Shown: piece after piece, positions 35,628 through 43,751 of the stretch
Layout: each line of letters starts with the position of its first letter
Position numbering within the stretch: the stretch's first letter is position 1
Notes under the pieces: model-generated
Told to the model about the DNA's origin: nothing
The model's input: only the letters and a program-made list of their open reading frames with translations
The model's database searches: none
Source: Treponema sp.
GTDB taxonomy: Bacteria > Spirochaetota > Spirochaetia > Treponematales > Treponemataceae
Assembly (NCBI GenBank): GCA_022510925.1
Contig: JAFLSO010000007.1
Span: 1-64,000 of the forward strand
Reading direction: 5' to 3'
DNA: 64,000 nucleotides
Translations under genes and position numbers: made by a program

Positions 35628-36893
35628 ATGGCAAAAGTAGAACTTAAAGGTATTGGCAAAATCTATGACGGCGGCGTGCGCGCTGTCCAGAACGCCAATA
35701 TCACGATTGAGGACCAGGAATTCTGCGTGTTCGTAGGTCCCTCAGGATGCGGTAAGTCCACGACTCTCCGCATGGTCGCAGGTCTGGAAGAAATCTCCGA
35801 GGGCGAGCTGTACATAGACGGCGAGCTCATGAACGATGTTCCCCCGAAAGACAGGAACATCGCCATGGTATTCCAGAACTATGCTCTTTACCCGCACATG
35901 TCCGTCTATGACAACATGGCGTTCGGTCTTAAAATCCGCAAGATGGACAAGGCCGAGATTAAGCGCCGTGTGGACAATGCCGCTAACATCCTGGGCCTTA
36001 CCCAGTACCTCGACAGGAAACCGAAGGCTCTCTCCGGCGGTCAGCGCCAGCGTGTTGCCGTAGGCCGCGCCATAGTCCGCGACCCCAAGGTGTTCTTGTT
36101 CGACGAGCCGCTCTCAAACCTGGACGCCAAGCTCCGCGTTACGATGCGCGGTGAGATCTCCAGCCTGCACCAGAAACTTAAGGCCACTATGATTTACGTT
36201 ACCCACGACCAGATTGAGGCCATGACCATGGGTACAAAAATCGTTGTGATGAAAGACGGCCATGTGCAGCAGATAGGAGAGCCTCTCTATCTGTACAACC
36301 ATCCCGTGAACAAATTCGTGGCAGGCTTCATCGGCTCACCGCCAATGAACTTCCTCTGCGTAACAATCAAAAAGCAGGGCGACAAAATCGTGGCGGACGA
36401 GGGCTCTTTTGAGCTTACGCCGACCCCCGAGCAGGCCGAGCACCTTAAGGACTATGTGGGCAAAGAGGTTTACTTCGGTGTCCGCCCTGAGGATTTGGTC
36501 TATCAAGACGCGCCTGCCGCAGAGAACAACATGCAGATGAAAGTGGTGAACAAGGAGCCTCTGGGCGCCGAGACGCACCTCTTCCTTGCCACTAAGGGCC
36601 AGAACATCATAGCCCGTGTGCAGGCTTCCGCCAAGGAAGGCTTCAAGCTCGGCGAGACCGTCAACTTTAAGCCCGAGATGACCCGCTGTAAATTCTTCGC
36701 TAAGAATCCTGAGGATTTGGACGAGGAGCTTAACATCTGCGAGAAGATTGACCGCCCGTGGCTTGTGAACGCCATCACAGGTGAGATCGGTTATGACAAA
36801 GTGACCGTGGAGCACTCCGTGGATCCGGCGCAGGCAAAGCGCGATGCGAAAGAAGCCGCCAAAGCCGCGAAAAAAGCTTCCAAAGGAAACTAA
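35628..36893 (+). CDS. Sugar ABC transporter ATP-binding protein (MsmK/UgpC/MalK type)
   Basis: The 421-residue ATPase has Walker A GPSGCGKST (37-45), the Q-loop, signature LSGGQRQRVAVGRA, Walker B and the His switch, then TOBE-type C-terminal domains as in MalK/UgpC. It ends in an unusual Ala/Lys-rich tail (KRDAKEAAKAAKKASK). No permease or binding-protein gene is adjacent, so it probably serves several sugar importers, as MsmX/MsmK do. The strong promoter and AGGGAGG site suggest high expression. A terminator follows. Confidence 0.92.
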   Translation: MAKVELKGIGKIYDGGVRAVQNANITIEDQEFCVFVGPSGCGKSTTLRMVAGLEEISEGELYIDGELMNDVPPKDRNIAMVFQNYALYPHMSVYDNMAFGLKIRKMDKAEIKRRVDNAANILGLTQYLDRKPKALSGGQRQRVAVGRAIVRDPKVFLFDEPLSNLDAKLRVTMRGEISSLHQKLKATMIYVTHDQIEAMTMGTKIVVMKDGHVQQIGEPLYLYNHPVNKFVAGFIGSPPMNFLCVTIKKQGDKIVADEGSFELTPTPEQAEHLKDYVGKEVYFGVRPEDLVYQDAPAAENNMQMKVVNKEPLGAETHLFLATKGQNIIARVQASAKEGFKLGETVNFKPEMTRCKFFAKNPEDLDEELNICEKIDRPWLVNAITGEIGYDKVTVEHSVDPAQAKRDAKEAAKAAKKASKGN

Positions 36894-36940
36894 GCCGCTG
36901 TTCCCGGGAATCTGATGGTTCCTGGGGCAGAGCGTTGATT

Positions 36941-36973
36941 AGCCCCGTATCATGATGGTACGGGGCTTTTTTT
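36941..36973 (+). terminator. Intrinsic terminator after the ABC ATPase gene
   Basis: AGCCCCGTA (36941-36949) and TACGGGGCT (36959-36967) form a perfect 9-bp stem with a 9-base loop, followed by a run of T. Confidence 0.9.
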
Positions 36974-38000
36974 ACCAGCTTACGTTCTTAAGGACATCCT
37001 CTATGGCGCTCAGCTCGTCATCTGAGAAATCCATGTTCTGTATGATTTTTACGTTCTCCTCAATCTGCGCGGGGTTGTGCGCGCCTATGAGGACCGACGT
37101 CACCCTGCCTTTCCTTAGATTCCAGCAGAGCGCCATCTGGCTCAGCGTCTGTCCGCGGCCCGATGCGATTTCATTCAGCCTTTTTATCACGCTGATTTTT
37201 TCCGCAGTGATGCTGTCTTTTTTAAGGAAGAAATTTCTTGCGGCGCGGCTGTCATCAGGGATGCCGTCTATGTATTTGTCGGAGAGAAGGCCCTGCGCCA
37301 GCGGGCTGAACGTTATGCTTCCGGCTCCCACGGTGTCCAGCGTGTCAAGAAGCCCGTCCCTCTCTGCGGCCCTGTCCAGCATGTTGTACCTGAACTGGTT
37401 TATGAGCAGCGGTGTGCCGTTCTGCCTGAGGATGGCGGCGGCGCTTTCTGTCTGTCCGCTTGAGTAGTTGGATACTCCCGCGTAAAGGACTTTTCCGAGC
37501 TTTATGGAGTCGCTTATGGCTCCCATGGTCTCTTCCAGCGGAGTCTCGGGGTCCGGCCTGTGATGGTAGAAAATGTCCACGTATTCAAGTCCCAGGCGCA
37601 AGAGGCTTTGGTCAAGGCTTGCCGTTATGTGCTTCCTGGAGCCGTAGTTTCCGTAAGGCCCCCTCCACATGGGGAATCCCGCTTTGGTGGAGACGATGAG
37701 CTCGTCCCGGTACTGCCTTAAGTCAGTGCGCAGAATCCGCCCGAAATTCTCCTCCGCGCTGCCTTGCGCAGGGCCGTAATTGTTCGCAAGGTCAAAGTGC
37801 GTTATGCCCAGGTCGAACGCCTTGAAAATCATGTCGCGCTGGTTCTCGAAGCTGTCTATGGAGCCGAAGTTGTGCCACATTCCCAGGGAGATTTTGGGAA
37901 GAAGGACGCCGCTTTTTCCGCAGCGCTGGTATGTCATGGTGCCGCTCTCATAGCGGTCGCTTTTGGCCGCGTAAAGCTCCGGTTTGTACAGGATTGCCAT
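36972..38000 (-). CDS. Aldo/keto reductase (YghZ/L-glyceraldehyde-3-phosphate reductase-like)
   Basis: The 342-residue (beta/alpha)8 oxidoreductase has the AKR tetrad region: D-Y in THFDLANNYGPAQGSAEE, the Lys in STKAGF and the His in IFYHHRPD. The MWHNFG and MWRGPYGNYGSRKHI segments are typical of the YghZ/Gpr subgroup, which reduces small aldehydes such as L-glyceraldehyde-3-phosphate or methylglyoxal with NADPH. ATG 38000 follows GGAGG by 7 bases, so the longer reading frame is not used. Confidence 0.85.
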   Translation of the reverse strand: MAILYKPELYAAKSDRYESGTMTYQRCGKSGVLLPKISLGMWHNFGSIDSFENQRDMIFKAFDLGITHFDLANNYGPAQGSAEENFGRILRTDLRQYRDELIVSTKAGFPMWRGPYGNYGSRKHITASLDQSLLRLGLEYVDIFYHHRPDPETPLEETMGAISDSIKLGKVLYAGVSNYSSGQTESAAAILRQNGTPLLINQFRYNMLDRAAERDGLLDTLDTVGAGSITFSPLAQGLLSDKYIDGIPDDSRAARNFFLKKDSITAEKISVIKRLNEIASGRGQTLSQMALCWNLRKGRVTSVLIGAHNPAQIEENVKIIQNMDFSDDELSAIEDVLKNVSW

Positions 38001-38105
38001 ATAATGCCTCCGGAAAGGAATTTGCCCCGAACCCATGCTCTGTTCGTCTTATGACCGGATGCTCCATTGCAAGTGCGGGCGGATCAGGCTCCGGGGATGG
38101 AACCT

Positions 38106-38134
38106 AGCATAATGAACTTGCGGCGTAAAATCAA
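38106..38134 (-). promoter_or_regulatory. Candidate promoter of the aldo/keto reductase gene
   Basis: On the minus strand TTGATT (38134-38129) and TATGCT (38111-38106) are 17 bases apart. The leader would be about 100 bases. Confidence 0.4.
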
Positions 38135-38202
38135 CTCTCGCGTGGACGCGGCATCTTAATGCCTGTCTTTAAACGTTCCTTGTAAACGTGCTGAAAATGG
38201 GA

Positions 38203-38208
38203 TATAAT
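38203..38208 (+). promoter_or_regulatory. -10 of a leaderless promoter (second chemosensory operon)
   Basis: Perfect TATAAT ending 6 bases before ATG 38215. Its position inside the longer open frame argues that translation starts at 38215. The gap GTAGGC contains at most a weak AGG. Confidence 0.6.
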
Positions 38209-38214
38209 GTAGGC

Positions 38215-38655
38215 ATGAACGAAGGAGAAAACGCTCCCGTAACCTGGCTTGTTTTTAGAAGTGGCGGGGAGAACCTGGCCATAGAAAGCAGCGAGGTCCG
38301 CGAGATTCTGCGTAACAATGAGATTTACCCCCTGCCATTTATGCCCGCCTACATCAAGGGTGTTCTGAACAGTTACGGGGATCCTTATGCCGTTGTGGAC
38401 ATGGCCCAGTTCCTGGGGAACGAGAGCCCTGATGACCGTATGTTTATGATTCTGAACAACGAGAATAATTTTGCCCTGCGCATCACGGACATACAGGAAT
38501 TCCATTCCAATGCCGATGTCACTATGAAAAATCTTTCTGACAGCTCTGAGTCCAGTTACTTTACCGGCGCCATAACGTTTGATGACGTGACCGCTCCCAT
38601 ACTTAGCATAAAGGGTATTCTGGAAAGGATAAAAGCCGACCTTGAACGCAAATGA
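38215..38655 (+). CDS. CheW-like adaptor protein, first gene of chemosensory operon 2
   Basis: The 146-residue protein is a single CheW domain. It begins TWLVFRSGGENLAIESSEV and keeps the adaptor core LPFMPAYIKGVLNSYGDPYAVVDMAQFLG. It would link the four operon-encoded receptors to the hybrid CheA at 41649. The start was chosen by the -10 position and by the length of the family. Unlike the CheW of operon 1 it has no CheR-like extension. Confidence 0.82.
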   Translation: MNEGENAPVTWLVFRSGGENLAIESSEVREILRNNEIYPLPFMPAYIKGVLNSYGDPYAVVDMAQFLGNESPDDRMFMILNNENNFALRITDIQEFHSNADVTMKNLSDSSESSYFTGAITFDDVTAPILSIKGILERIKADLERK

Positions 38656-39049
38656 ATGGTTCGCCTGCCTGGGCTACCGAACAGTGGACATCCTTATTCC
38701 TCAGGACAACATATTCGAGAGCGTGTATTGCGCGCCGAGCTCCATAGGCGGGGCGCAGGATTTCTGCGAGGTGTTCCACATAGATGATTTTATCTCGAAT
38801 GTGTTCGGCGAGAAATTCACCGGGCCTGAGGTGGCGCGCCTGATAATAAAGGGAGAGCAGCCCCTTGCGGTAAAGTCGCGCATAGTGCCTGACGTCATAC
38901 AGATTGACTTCGACACGTTCACGATATCCAAGGGCATAATGGGGAAGAAGCTTTTTTCCATAGGGATTTTGGCAAGCAGATTTGAGGATAACCGTGTTCA
39001 ATATTTGCTGGACATAAATCAGATTCACTCAAAGTGGAGACAACGATGA
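38642..39049 (+). CDS. Divergent CheW-like protein
   Basis: The 135-residue protein resembles a second, degenerate CheW domain: it has VDILIPQDNIFESVY near the start and LLDINQI at the end, the positions of conserved CheW strands. Its frame has no ATG near the beginning. The best start is TTG at 38642, overlapping the upstream CheW gene by 14 bases, with AAAGGA some 13 bases upstream. The stop overlaps the cheB ATG (ATGA). Two different adaptors in one operon suggest a specialised array. The family assignment is moderate. Confidence 0.6.
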   Translation: MNANEWFACLGYRTVDILIPQDNIFESVYCAPSSIGGAQDFCEVFHIDDFISNVFGEKFTGPEVARLIIKGEQPLAVKSRIVPDVIQIDFDTFTISKGIMGKKLFSIGILASRFEDNRVQYLLDINQIHSKWRQR

Positions 39050-40146
39050 TAAATGTTCTGATTGTAGATGACTCCGCCATAGTGCGCGCTATGATAAAAG
39101 AGGTCATGGAGAGCGACATCCGTTTCCACGTGGTGGGAATCGCGGAGAACGGGGAGAAGGCTCTGGAGCGCAATGCGGAGCTTAAGCCTGACCTTATAGT
39201 GATGGACATAAACATGCCCGTCATGGACGGACTTGCGGCCACCCAGAGAATCATGTCGGAGTCGAATCCCGCGGTGGTTATCTTTACGACAGAGGACACA
39301 GTGCGCATAGGCTACTCCTGCATAGAGGCGGGCGCTGCGGAGGTTTTCTCTAAGCCTGATTTCTCTGTCATGACCACCGAGGTCCTCCGTGATTTCTGCG
39401 ACAGGCTTGCCTCCATCGCTGAGACACGGCAGAGGCTGAATGCGTCCAGGGCTGCCAGAAAGAGTCCGGCACAGGATACGGATGCCTCCGCTGAGAGCGC
39501 TGTAATCCGCGCGGAGGAGACTGGTCCTGTATCGGATGCGGGGCATACCGTTAAATCCAAGCGCCTGAATTATGACATCTGTCTGATAGGCTCGTCCACT
39601 GGAGGCCCTGCCGCCGTCCAGACCGTGCTTAACTCTCTGGGCGCGGATTTTCCTCTGCCGGTTCTGATAGCGCAGCACATAGACTCCCTTTTTGACGAGC
39701 AGTTTGCTAAATGGCTTGACGAGACCACATGCTTCTCTGTAAGCCTTGCGGAGAGCGGTGTAAGCCCTGAGCCGGGACACGCTTACGTGGCGCCCGCGAA
39801 CAGGCATCTGGTGGTCACTCCCGGCGTATCCAAAGGAAGCTTCGAACTTACCCTGAGCGATGAGCCGCCTGTTCATTTCCTGAAGCCCGCGGTTGACAAG
39901 CTTTTTATAAGCGGCGCTAAAGTCCTGGGAAAACGCGCCATAGCGGCCATTCTTACGGGCATGGGAAAAGACGGGGCTGACGGCTGCCTGGAGCTTTTAA
40001 AGAGCGGCGCCTGCACCATAGCGCAGGATGAGGAGTCCTGCATAGTGTTCGGCATGCCGCGCGCGGCCATAGATGCGGGCGGAATAGAGGAGGTTTGCCC
40101 TCTGGAGCAAATAGGCGAGCGGATAAGGCTAAGAGCAGGGGCTTAG
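39046..40146 (+). CDS. cheB: Chemotaxis methylesterase CheB
   Basis: The 366-residue protein has an N-terminal receiver with phospho-acceptor D54 (IVMDINMPVMDG), a linker of about 60 residues, and a CheB catalytic domain. The catalytic serine is in IGSSTGGPAA (near 184), the histidine in AQHIDSLF and the aspartate in GMGKDGADG. It removes methyl esters from receptor glutamates and provides adaptation. ATG 39046 overlaps the upstream stop; a GTG at 39034 is a less likely start. cheR follows after 3 bases. Confidence 0.93.
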   Translation: MINVLIVDDSAIVRAMIKEVMESDIRFHVVGIAENGEKALERNAELKPDLIVMDINMPVMDGLAATQRIMSESNPAVVIFTTEDTVRIGYSCIEAGAAEVFSKPDFSVMTTEVLRDFCDRLASIAETRQRLNASRAARKSPAQDTDASAESAVIRAEETGPVSDAGHTVKSKRLNYDICLIGSSTGGPAAVQTVLNSLGADFPLPVLIAQHIDSLFDEQFAKWLDETTCFSVSLAESGVSPEPGHAYVAPANRHLVVTPGVSKGSFELTLSDEPPVHFLKPAVDKLFISGAKVLGKRAIAAILTGMGKDGADGCLELLKSGACTIAQDEESCIVFGMPRAAIDAGGIEEVCPLEQIGERIRLRAGA

Positions 40147-40149
40147 CGT

Positions 40150-41637
40150 ATGGAGACTGCTGAGCAGGAAATTTTCGGCATCATACAGGATTACTGCGGG
40201 CTTGAGGTCAATGATGCCCACCGCGCTTTTGTGTGCCAGTATATAAAATCACGCTGCTCAGCATTGAATCTTAGCGTGGGGGAATACCGTAACCGCGTGC
40301 TCTCCACCGAGAAAGAACTCGCCCTGCTCATAAATGAGGCCGCCATAAACGAGACGTATTTTTTCAGGGAAGAGCAGCAGTTCGATTATCTGAAAGATAA
40401 TTTCTTCAAGAGGCTGCACACGGAGCCGCTTGTGATATGGAGCGCAGCATGCTCCACGGGCGAGGAGGCTATCTCTCTTCTTGCCATGACAGTGAGCTGC
40501 GGCCTTGATGCCCACGTGTACGCCACTGACATAGACACCGCCGCCCTGTCCATACTTGAGAAAGGGCTTTATGCCACGAACTCTTTCCGTGCGGACGGAA
40601 GAAAATACCTTCCGCTGCTTGATGCCGTGGGAAAAAGAAAAGACGGGCTTTTTGAATTTTCCGCCGGGCGGCGCGGGAACCTGCATCAGTTTTTTTTTAA
40701 TCTGAACGGGACCGAGCCCCTGCCGTTCGCTCCCGGAACCGTGGATTTGATTTTTCTGCGGAATGTTTTCATTTACTTTGACGCCGGGCGGCGCAATCAG
40801 ATTATGAGGCGTATATCCTCAGTGCTTAAAAAGAACGGGCTCCTTTTTCTTTCTGTGAACGAGGTCGCGGGCGTGGAGTGCAGTTCTGACATTCCGCTTT
40901 TAAAGGAGAACGCGGGGAACGTTTATTTTTTCAGAAAAGTGGACACTGAGGAGAAAAAGCTTTATATGGAGAGGACCAGGCCTGCGTCCGTCGAAGGCTC
41001 AGGTGCGGTCCGGGCACAGGGATTTAACGCGGGGCGTAAGGCAGCCGCAGTGCCGGAACCTCGCTCTCCGGGGGAAAGGAATTTTTCTGGAATCAGGCAG
41101 GTTCGCGCCGAGCATGTGATTATGCCGTCCGCGCAGGATGATGCGCCTGACGGAATAAGCCTGGGCGCCCCCGCCGTGACGGAGCCCGAATCAGGTTCCG
41201 CCGGGCATGAGGCTCTTACTGGAATAGAGGGGCTTTTCTCGCAGGCGTTCAGTATCCTTGGAACGGAGGATTCCTCGGACAGATTGCAGGCGCTCGTGGG
41301 CTCGTTCAGGTTTCTTCCCCAGCAGAGCGAATTCAAGCTTTACCTGCAGGCGCTGGCTGCCCTGGAGAGGGGCGACTCCCAGTCCGCGGTGAGATTTTTC
41401 GAGAAATCGCTCTATGCTAATCCGGGGCTGTGGCCCGCTAAATTCAGGCTTGGAACGCTTTACGCTAAATCCGGCAGGAAGCACGACGCGGAGAAAACCA
41501 TGCGGGAATGCGCAAATCTGCTGAAGGACTATCTAAAACAGGATAAAATATGCTATAATTTTATGGTGGAACAGTTTAGCCCCGCGTATTTCCTTGCGCT
41601 GTGCGAAAACTTTTTAACAGAGAAAAACTCCTTTTGA
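40150..41637 (+). CDS. cheR: Chemotaxis methyltransferase CheR with C-terminal TPR-like region
   Basis: The 495-residue protein has a CheR N-terminal helical domain and the SAM-binding domain with WSAACSTGEEAISL (97-110) and FLRNVFIYF. A Pro/Ala/Ser-rich linker (about 275-370) and a C-terminal helical TPR-like segment (about 385-450) follow. It methylates chemoreceptor glutamates with S-adenosylmethionine; TPR extensions on CheR usually mediate protein contacts. It is the only canonical CheR in the window. An internal TGC-TATAAT near its 3' end (41551-41559) may be a secondary promoter for the downstream kinase. Confidence 0.92.
   Translation: METAEQEIFGIIQDYCGLEVNDAHRAFVCQYIKSRCSALNLSVGEYRNRVLSTEKELALLINEAAINETYFFREEQQFDYLKDNFFKRLHTEPLVIWSAACSTGEEAISLLAMTVSCGLDAHVYATDIDTAALSILEKGLYATNSFRADGRKYLPLLDAVGKRKDGLFEFSAGRRGNLHQFFFNLNGTEPLPFAPGTVDLIFLRNVFIYFDAGRRNQIMRRISSVLKKNGLLFLSVNEVAGVECSSDIPLLKENAGNVYFFRKVDTEEKKLYMERTRPASVEGSGAVRAQGFNAGRKAAAVPEPRSPGERNFSGIRQVRAEHVIMPSAQDDAPDGISLGAPAVTEPESGSAGHEALTGIEGLFSQAFSILGTEDSSDRLQALVGSFRFLPQQSEFKLYLQALAALERGDSQSAVRFFEKSLYANPGLWPAKFRLGTLYAKSGRKHDAEKTMRECANLLKDYLKQDKICYNFMVEQFSPAYFLALCENFLTEKNSF
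41551..41559 (+). promoter_or_regulatory. Possible internal extended -10 promoter within cheR
   Basis: TGC-TATAAT lies in the last 90 bases of cheR, about 90 bases before the hybrid CheA start. It could give separate expression of the kinase-cyclase-receptor part of the operon. Confidence 0.35.
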
Positions 41638-41648
41638 CGGGACGGTCC

Positions 41649-43751
41649 ATGGCTTTTTCAAAGAACGAATTCGTAAGCGGTTTTATCACGGAGACTCAGG
41701 AGCATTTAGATGCCGTGAACCTGGGGATTATAAATTTAAAGAACGAGCCGCAGAACAAAGAGTATCTTGCCGCCGTGCTCCGTGAGCTGCACACCATAAA
41801 AGGAACTTCCCGGATGCTGGGCTTCCCCACGATAGAGAAGCTTGCCCACGGCCTTGAGGATGTATTCAAAGGAATCCGGGAGGAGAAGTATGAGCTCATA
41901 GACCGCATAGTCCAGCTCACGTTCTCCACCTCTGACGCCATAAAGCGCGCCCTGCAGAGCATACAGGATCAGGGCACGGACGTAATAAACATAGAGTCGT
42001 TCCTGGAAGTCTACGACAAGGCGTGCGTGGGGCTTTTTTTCAGCACTGAGCAGCTGGAGCAGGAGAACAAGGGCGAGACTGATACGCATGGCTCGGAGGA
42101 TGATTATGACTCCAAAAATCTGGAGAACATAACCTCAATCCGCATAAACATAGAGCGCATAAACGACATAGTCCGCTCGTTCGATGACCTTATAATCAGG
42201 CAGTTCAGGTTCAAGCATCAGCTGGAGGAATTTGAGAAGAGGCTCTCAGGGGCGGCGCAGAAAGGAGGCTCCGCGGAATCGCTGCACGAGGTTCCCAAGC
42301 AGCTTAAGGAGGACCTGTCGCTCACGGAGAACGTGCTGTTCAACACCCAGCATCTCATACTAAACCTGCGCATGCTCCCGCTTGACATAGTGCTCACTCC
42401 GCTTAAAAAAGAGATTGAGTCGGAGGCAATGCGCATGGGAAAGAACGTCCAGTTCGATGTTCCTCCCACGGACTTTATGCTGGATAAAGTGATTCTGGAG
42501 CAGCTTAGGGAGATTCTCCTTCATCTGGTAAGGAACGCTCTGGATCACGGCATAGAGACTCCCGAAGTCAGGAAGGCCGCGCATAAGGACGAGAAAGGAA
42601 CCATAAGCATACACGCCTCGCAGGTATCGAATTACATAAAGATAATCGTGCGTGATGACGGGAGCGGCATAGATTATGAGCGCGTGCGTGAGAAGGCTGT
42701 CATTCTGAATCCTACGTCCCGCGCGGAGATAGAGAGCATGAACGAGAGGCAGCTGCAGCAGTTTCTGTTCGTATCGGGCTTCTCCACCCGCGACAACGCC
42801 ACCGAGATGTCAGGGCGCGGCGTGGGTCTGGACGTGGTCCGCATAGACATGGAGAAAGTGAAGGGCAGGATTCATCTTCACTCCAAGAAAGGCAAGGGAA
42901 CCTCATTTGAGCTTACCATACCTCTCTCATTGGCCACACAGCAGGGACTTTTCATACATTCCGGCGGCATGAAATTCATGGTGCCGTCGCATTACATACG
43001 CGAGATAATAGACACGGACTCCTGCACCCTGACCATGATGCAGGGGCAGCCGTTCATCAGCCTGCATAACCAGCTTATTCCCGCGTATTACCTTTCGTCC
43101 ATCCTGGGAAACGAGCGCTCCCCCGACGCCAATTCCATAATCGTGGTGGAATACCTGGAGACGCAGATTGCGATAATCGTGGAGTCCATAGAGCAGTATG
43201 AGAATGTGGTGGTGAATCCGCTTCCTCCGCTGATGCGCGGAATACAGTCATTGCAGGGCGTGGTCTATGATGAGAATTATGCGATTGTCCCCATACTGAA
43301 CATCCCCGACACCATGCAGAAACTTAAGGGTCTCATAGCATACGAGATGAGGAAGTACAAGGCCAAGAACAAGAAGCGCACTTACACCATACTCATTGTG
43401 GATGACTCTGCCACCACGCGCCAGATAGAGCAGACGATTTTCGAGAGCTCAGGATACATAGTGGAGACCGCCGTGGATGGTATAGACGCGCTCGACAAGC
43501 TGAGGAGCCGCCATGTGGATGCGATAATAACGGACATAAGCATGCCGCGCATGGACGGAAACATTCTTCTGAGCAACATACGCCACATGGAGGAATACGC
43601 CTCCACTCCCGTGATAGTTGTGTCCGGCGCCTATGACCCGGAGGCCCGCGCCAAGTTCATAGAGGCGGGCGCGCAGGCGTTCATAGTCAAGTCTGAATTT
43701 CAGCGCGGAAATCTTCTTCAGGCCGTAAAGGAGCTGCTAGGTGAGTACTAA
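41649..43751 (+). CDS. Hybrid CheA histidine kinase with C-terminal receiver
   Basis: The 700-residue protein has an HPt domain (His in LRELHTIKGTSRMLG, near 48), a dimerisation region and an HATPase domain (LVRNALDHGIE, DDGSGIDY, SGRGVGLDVV). A CheW-like domain (about 430-575) and a CheY-type receiver at the C terminus (YTILIVDDSATTRQ, TDISMPRMDG, IVKS) follow. CheA-receiver hybrids are typical of alternative (non-flagellar) chemosensory systems. ATG 41649 starts MAFSKNEF, which is normal for an HPt N terminus; the frame upstream lies inside cheR. The gene overlaps the adenylate cyclase gene by 11 bases. Confidence 0.9.
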   Translation: MAFSKNEFVSGFITETQEHLDAVNLGIINLKNEPQNKEYLAAVLRELHTIKGTSRMLGFPTIEKLAHGLEDVFKGIREEKYELIDRIVQLTFSTSDAIKRALQSIQDQGTDVINIESFLEVYDKACVGLFFSTEQLEQENKGETDTHGSEDDYDSKNLENITSIRINIERINDIVRSFDDLIIRQFRFKHQLEEFEKRLSGAAQKGGSAESLHEVPKQLKEDLSLTENVLFNTQHLILNLRMLPLDIVLTPLKKEIESEAMRMGKNVQFDVPPTDFMLDKVILEQLREILLHLVRNALDHGIETPEVRKAAHKDEKGTISIHASQVSNYIKIIVRDDGSGIDYERVREKAVILNPTSRAEIESMNERQLQQFLFVSGFSTRDNATEMSGRGVGLDVVRIDMEKVKGRIHLHSKKGKGTSFELTIPLSLATQQGLFIHSGGMKFMVPSHYIREIIDTDSCTLTMMQGQPFISLHNQLIPAYYLSSILGNERSPDANSIIVVEYLETQIAIIVESIEQYENVVVNPLPPLMRGIQSLQGVVYDENYAIVPILNIPDTMQKLKGLIAYEMRKYKAKNKKRTYTILIVDDSATTRQIEQTIFESSGYIVETAVDGIDALDKLRSRHVDAIITDISMPRMDGNILLSNIRHMEEYASTPVIVVSGAYDPEARAKFIEAGAQAFIVKSEFQRGNLLQAVKELLGEY

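Noticed and set aside
37998-38036. Longer N terminus for the aldo/keto reductase
   Set aside because: The internal ATG at 38000 has GGAGG at ideal spacing, and family alignment begins there.
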